Source: an uncultured Blautia sp. (lineage in GTDB: Bacteria; Bacillota; Clostridia; Lachnospirales; Lachnospiraceae). Taken from it: a stretch of 44,948 nt of DNA. The notes beneath the pieces were generated by a model. It did no database searches, had not been told where the DNA came from, and saw nothing but the letters and a program-made list of their open reading frames with translations. Made by a program: the position numbers and the translations under genes. The stretch spans positions 1 through 44,948 of the forward strand of contig CAKRKL010000004.1 of NCBI GenBank assembly GCA_934358405.1, read 5' to 3'. Positions 44,879 to 44,948 of this stretch are shown here, one piece after another; the first letter of the stretch is position 1; the number at the start of each line of letters is the position of its first letter.

Positions 44879-44948
44879 GGAGAGATATCGAAGTGGTCAT
44901 AACGAGGCGGTCTTGAAAACCGTTTGTCCGCAAGGGCGCGTGGGTTCG
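44879..44948 (+). tRNA. tRNA-Ser (TGA), cut by window end
   Basis: The sequence from GGAGAGA at 44879 shows the D arm, the anticodon stem GCGGT/ACCGT, loop CTTGAAA with anticodon TGA at 44914-44916, and a long variable arm (TTGTCCGCAAGGGCGCG), as in serine tRNAs. It runs out of the window in the T arm. Confidence 0.94.

Noticed and set aside
1..44948. CRISPR arrays, IS elements, prophage genes, toxin-antitoxin pairs or a restriction system
   Set aside because: Reading all gaps and all genes showed no repeat array, transposase, integrase or such gene families.

Overview
This 44.9 kb window is a chromosomal segment of a low-to-moderate-GC anaerobic Firmicute. It is most probably a Lachnospiraceae (Blautia/Dorea-like) genome. 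The evidence is the Gram-positive style of control (T-box leader, HPr kinase, strong Shine-Dalgarno sites, many intrinsic terminators), a type III glutamine synthetase, YitT, DUF1846 and YfhO proteins, and the protein sequences overall; the genus is inferred. No phage, IS element, integrase, CRISPR array or rRNA was seen, and the content is mostly core metabolism and housekeeping.

Layout. (1) 1-161: two minus-strand tRNA genes, Met (cut by the window edge) and Val, with their promoter. (2) 347-7371: a complete tryptophan operon, trpEGDCFBA, behind a T-box leader with a terminator, and ended by an intrinsic terminator that also contains a promoter for the next gene. (3) 7428-15521: a lipid-kinase-family protein, type III glutamine synthetase, a MoxR-type AAA+ ATPase with a NorD/CbbO-like VWA protein, a YitT membrane protein and a PucR/CdaR-type regulator. 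(4) 15777-18645: ftsE, ftsX and an S41 carboxy-terminal protease (cell division and wall remodelling). (5) 18701-25399: leuS, an orphan RACo-like ASKHA protein without a ferredoxin domain, an undecaprenol/diacylglycerol kinase, a small phasin-like protein and an ABC1/UbiB-family protein. (6) 25554-33442: DUF1846 on the minus strand, then ftsH, uvrC, hprK and a ROK glucokinase. (7) 33543-37641: class A penicillin-binding protein (minus), YigZ (plus) and cyclophilin (minus). (8) 37751-44740: the t6A tRNA-modification genes tsaE-tsaB-rimI, a convergent YfhO membrane protein, then rnz, tsaD and ispD. (9) From 44771: a strong promoter and the start of tRNA-Ser(UGA).

How the genes work together. 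The trp operon is set up to respond to uncharged tRNA-Trp. HPr kinase and glucokinase sit together and belong to carbon sensing and sugar entry. ftsEX with the S41 protease, PBP1A, undecaprenol kinase and YfhO touch the cell envelope. tsaB, tsaD and tsaE make t6A, rnz matures tRNA 3' ends, and three tRNA genes flank the window, so tRNA biology recurs.

I did not find a clearly new system. The best leads are: the NorQ/NorD-like ATPase-VWA pair with an odd Walker A (GKN) and no recognisable metalloenzyme client; the RACo-like activator lacking its 2Fe-2S domain; a folded-RNA candidate with a GGAA tetraloop between the phasin-like gene and the ABC1 gene; a perfect inverted repeat before glnN; and several compact promoter arrangements (promoter inside a terminator, stop codons forming the -35 box, divergent promoters sharing one ATTATAAT core).
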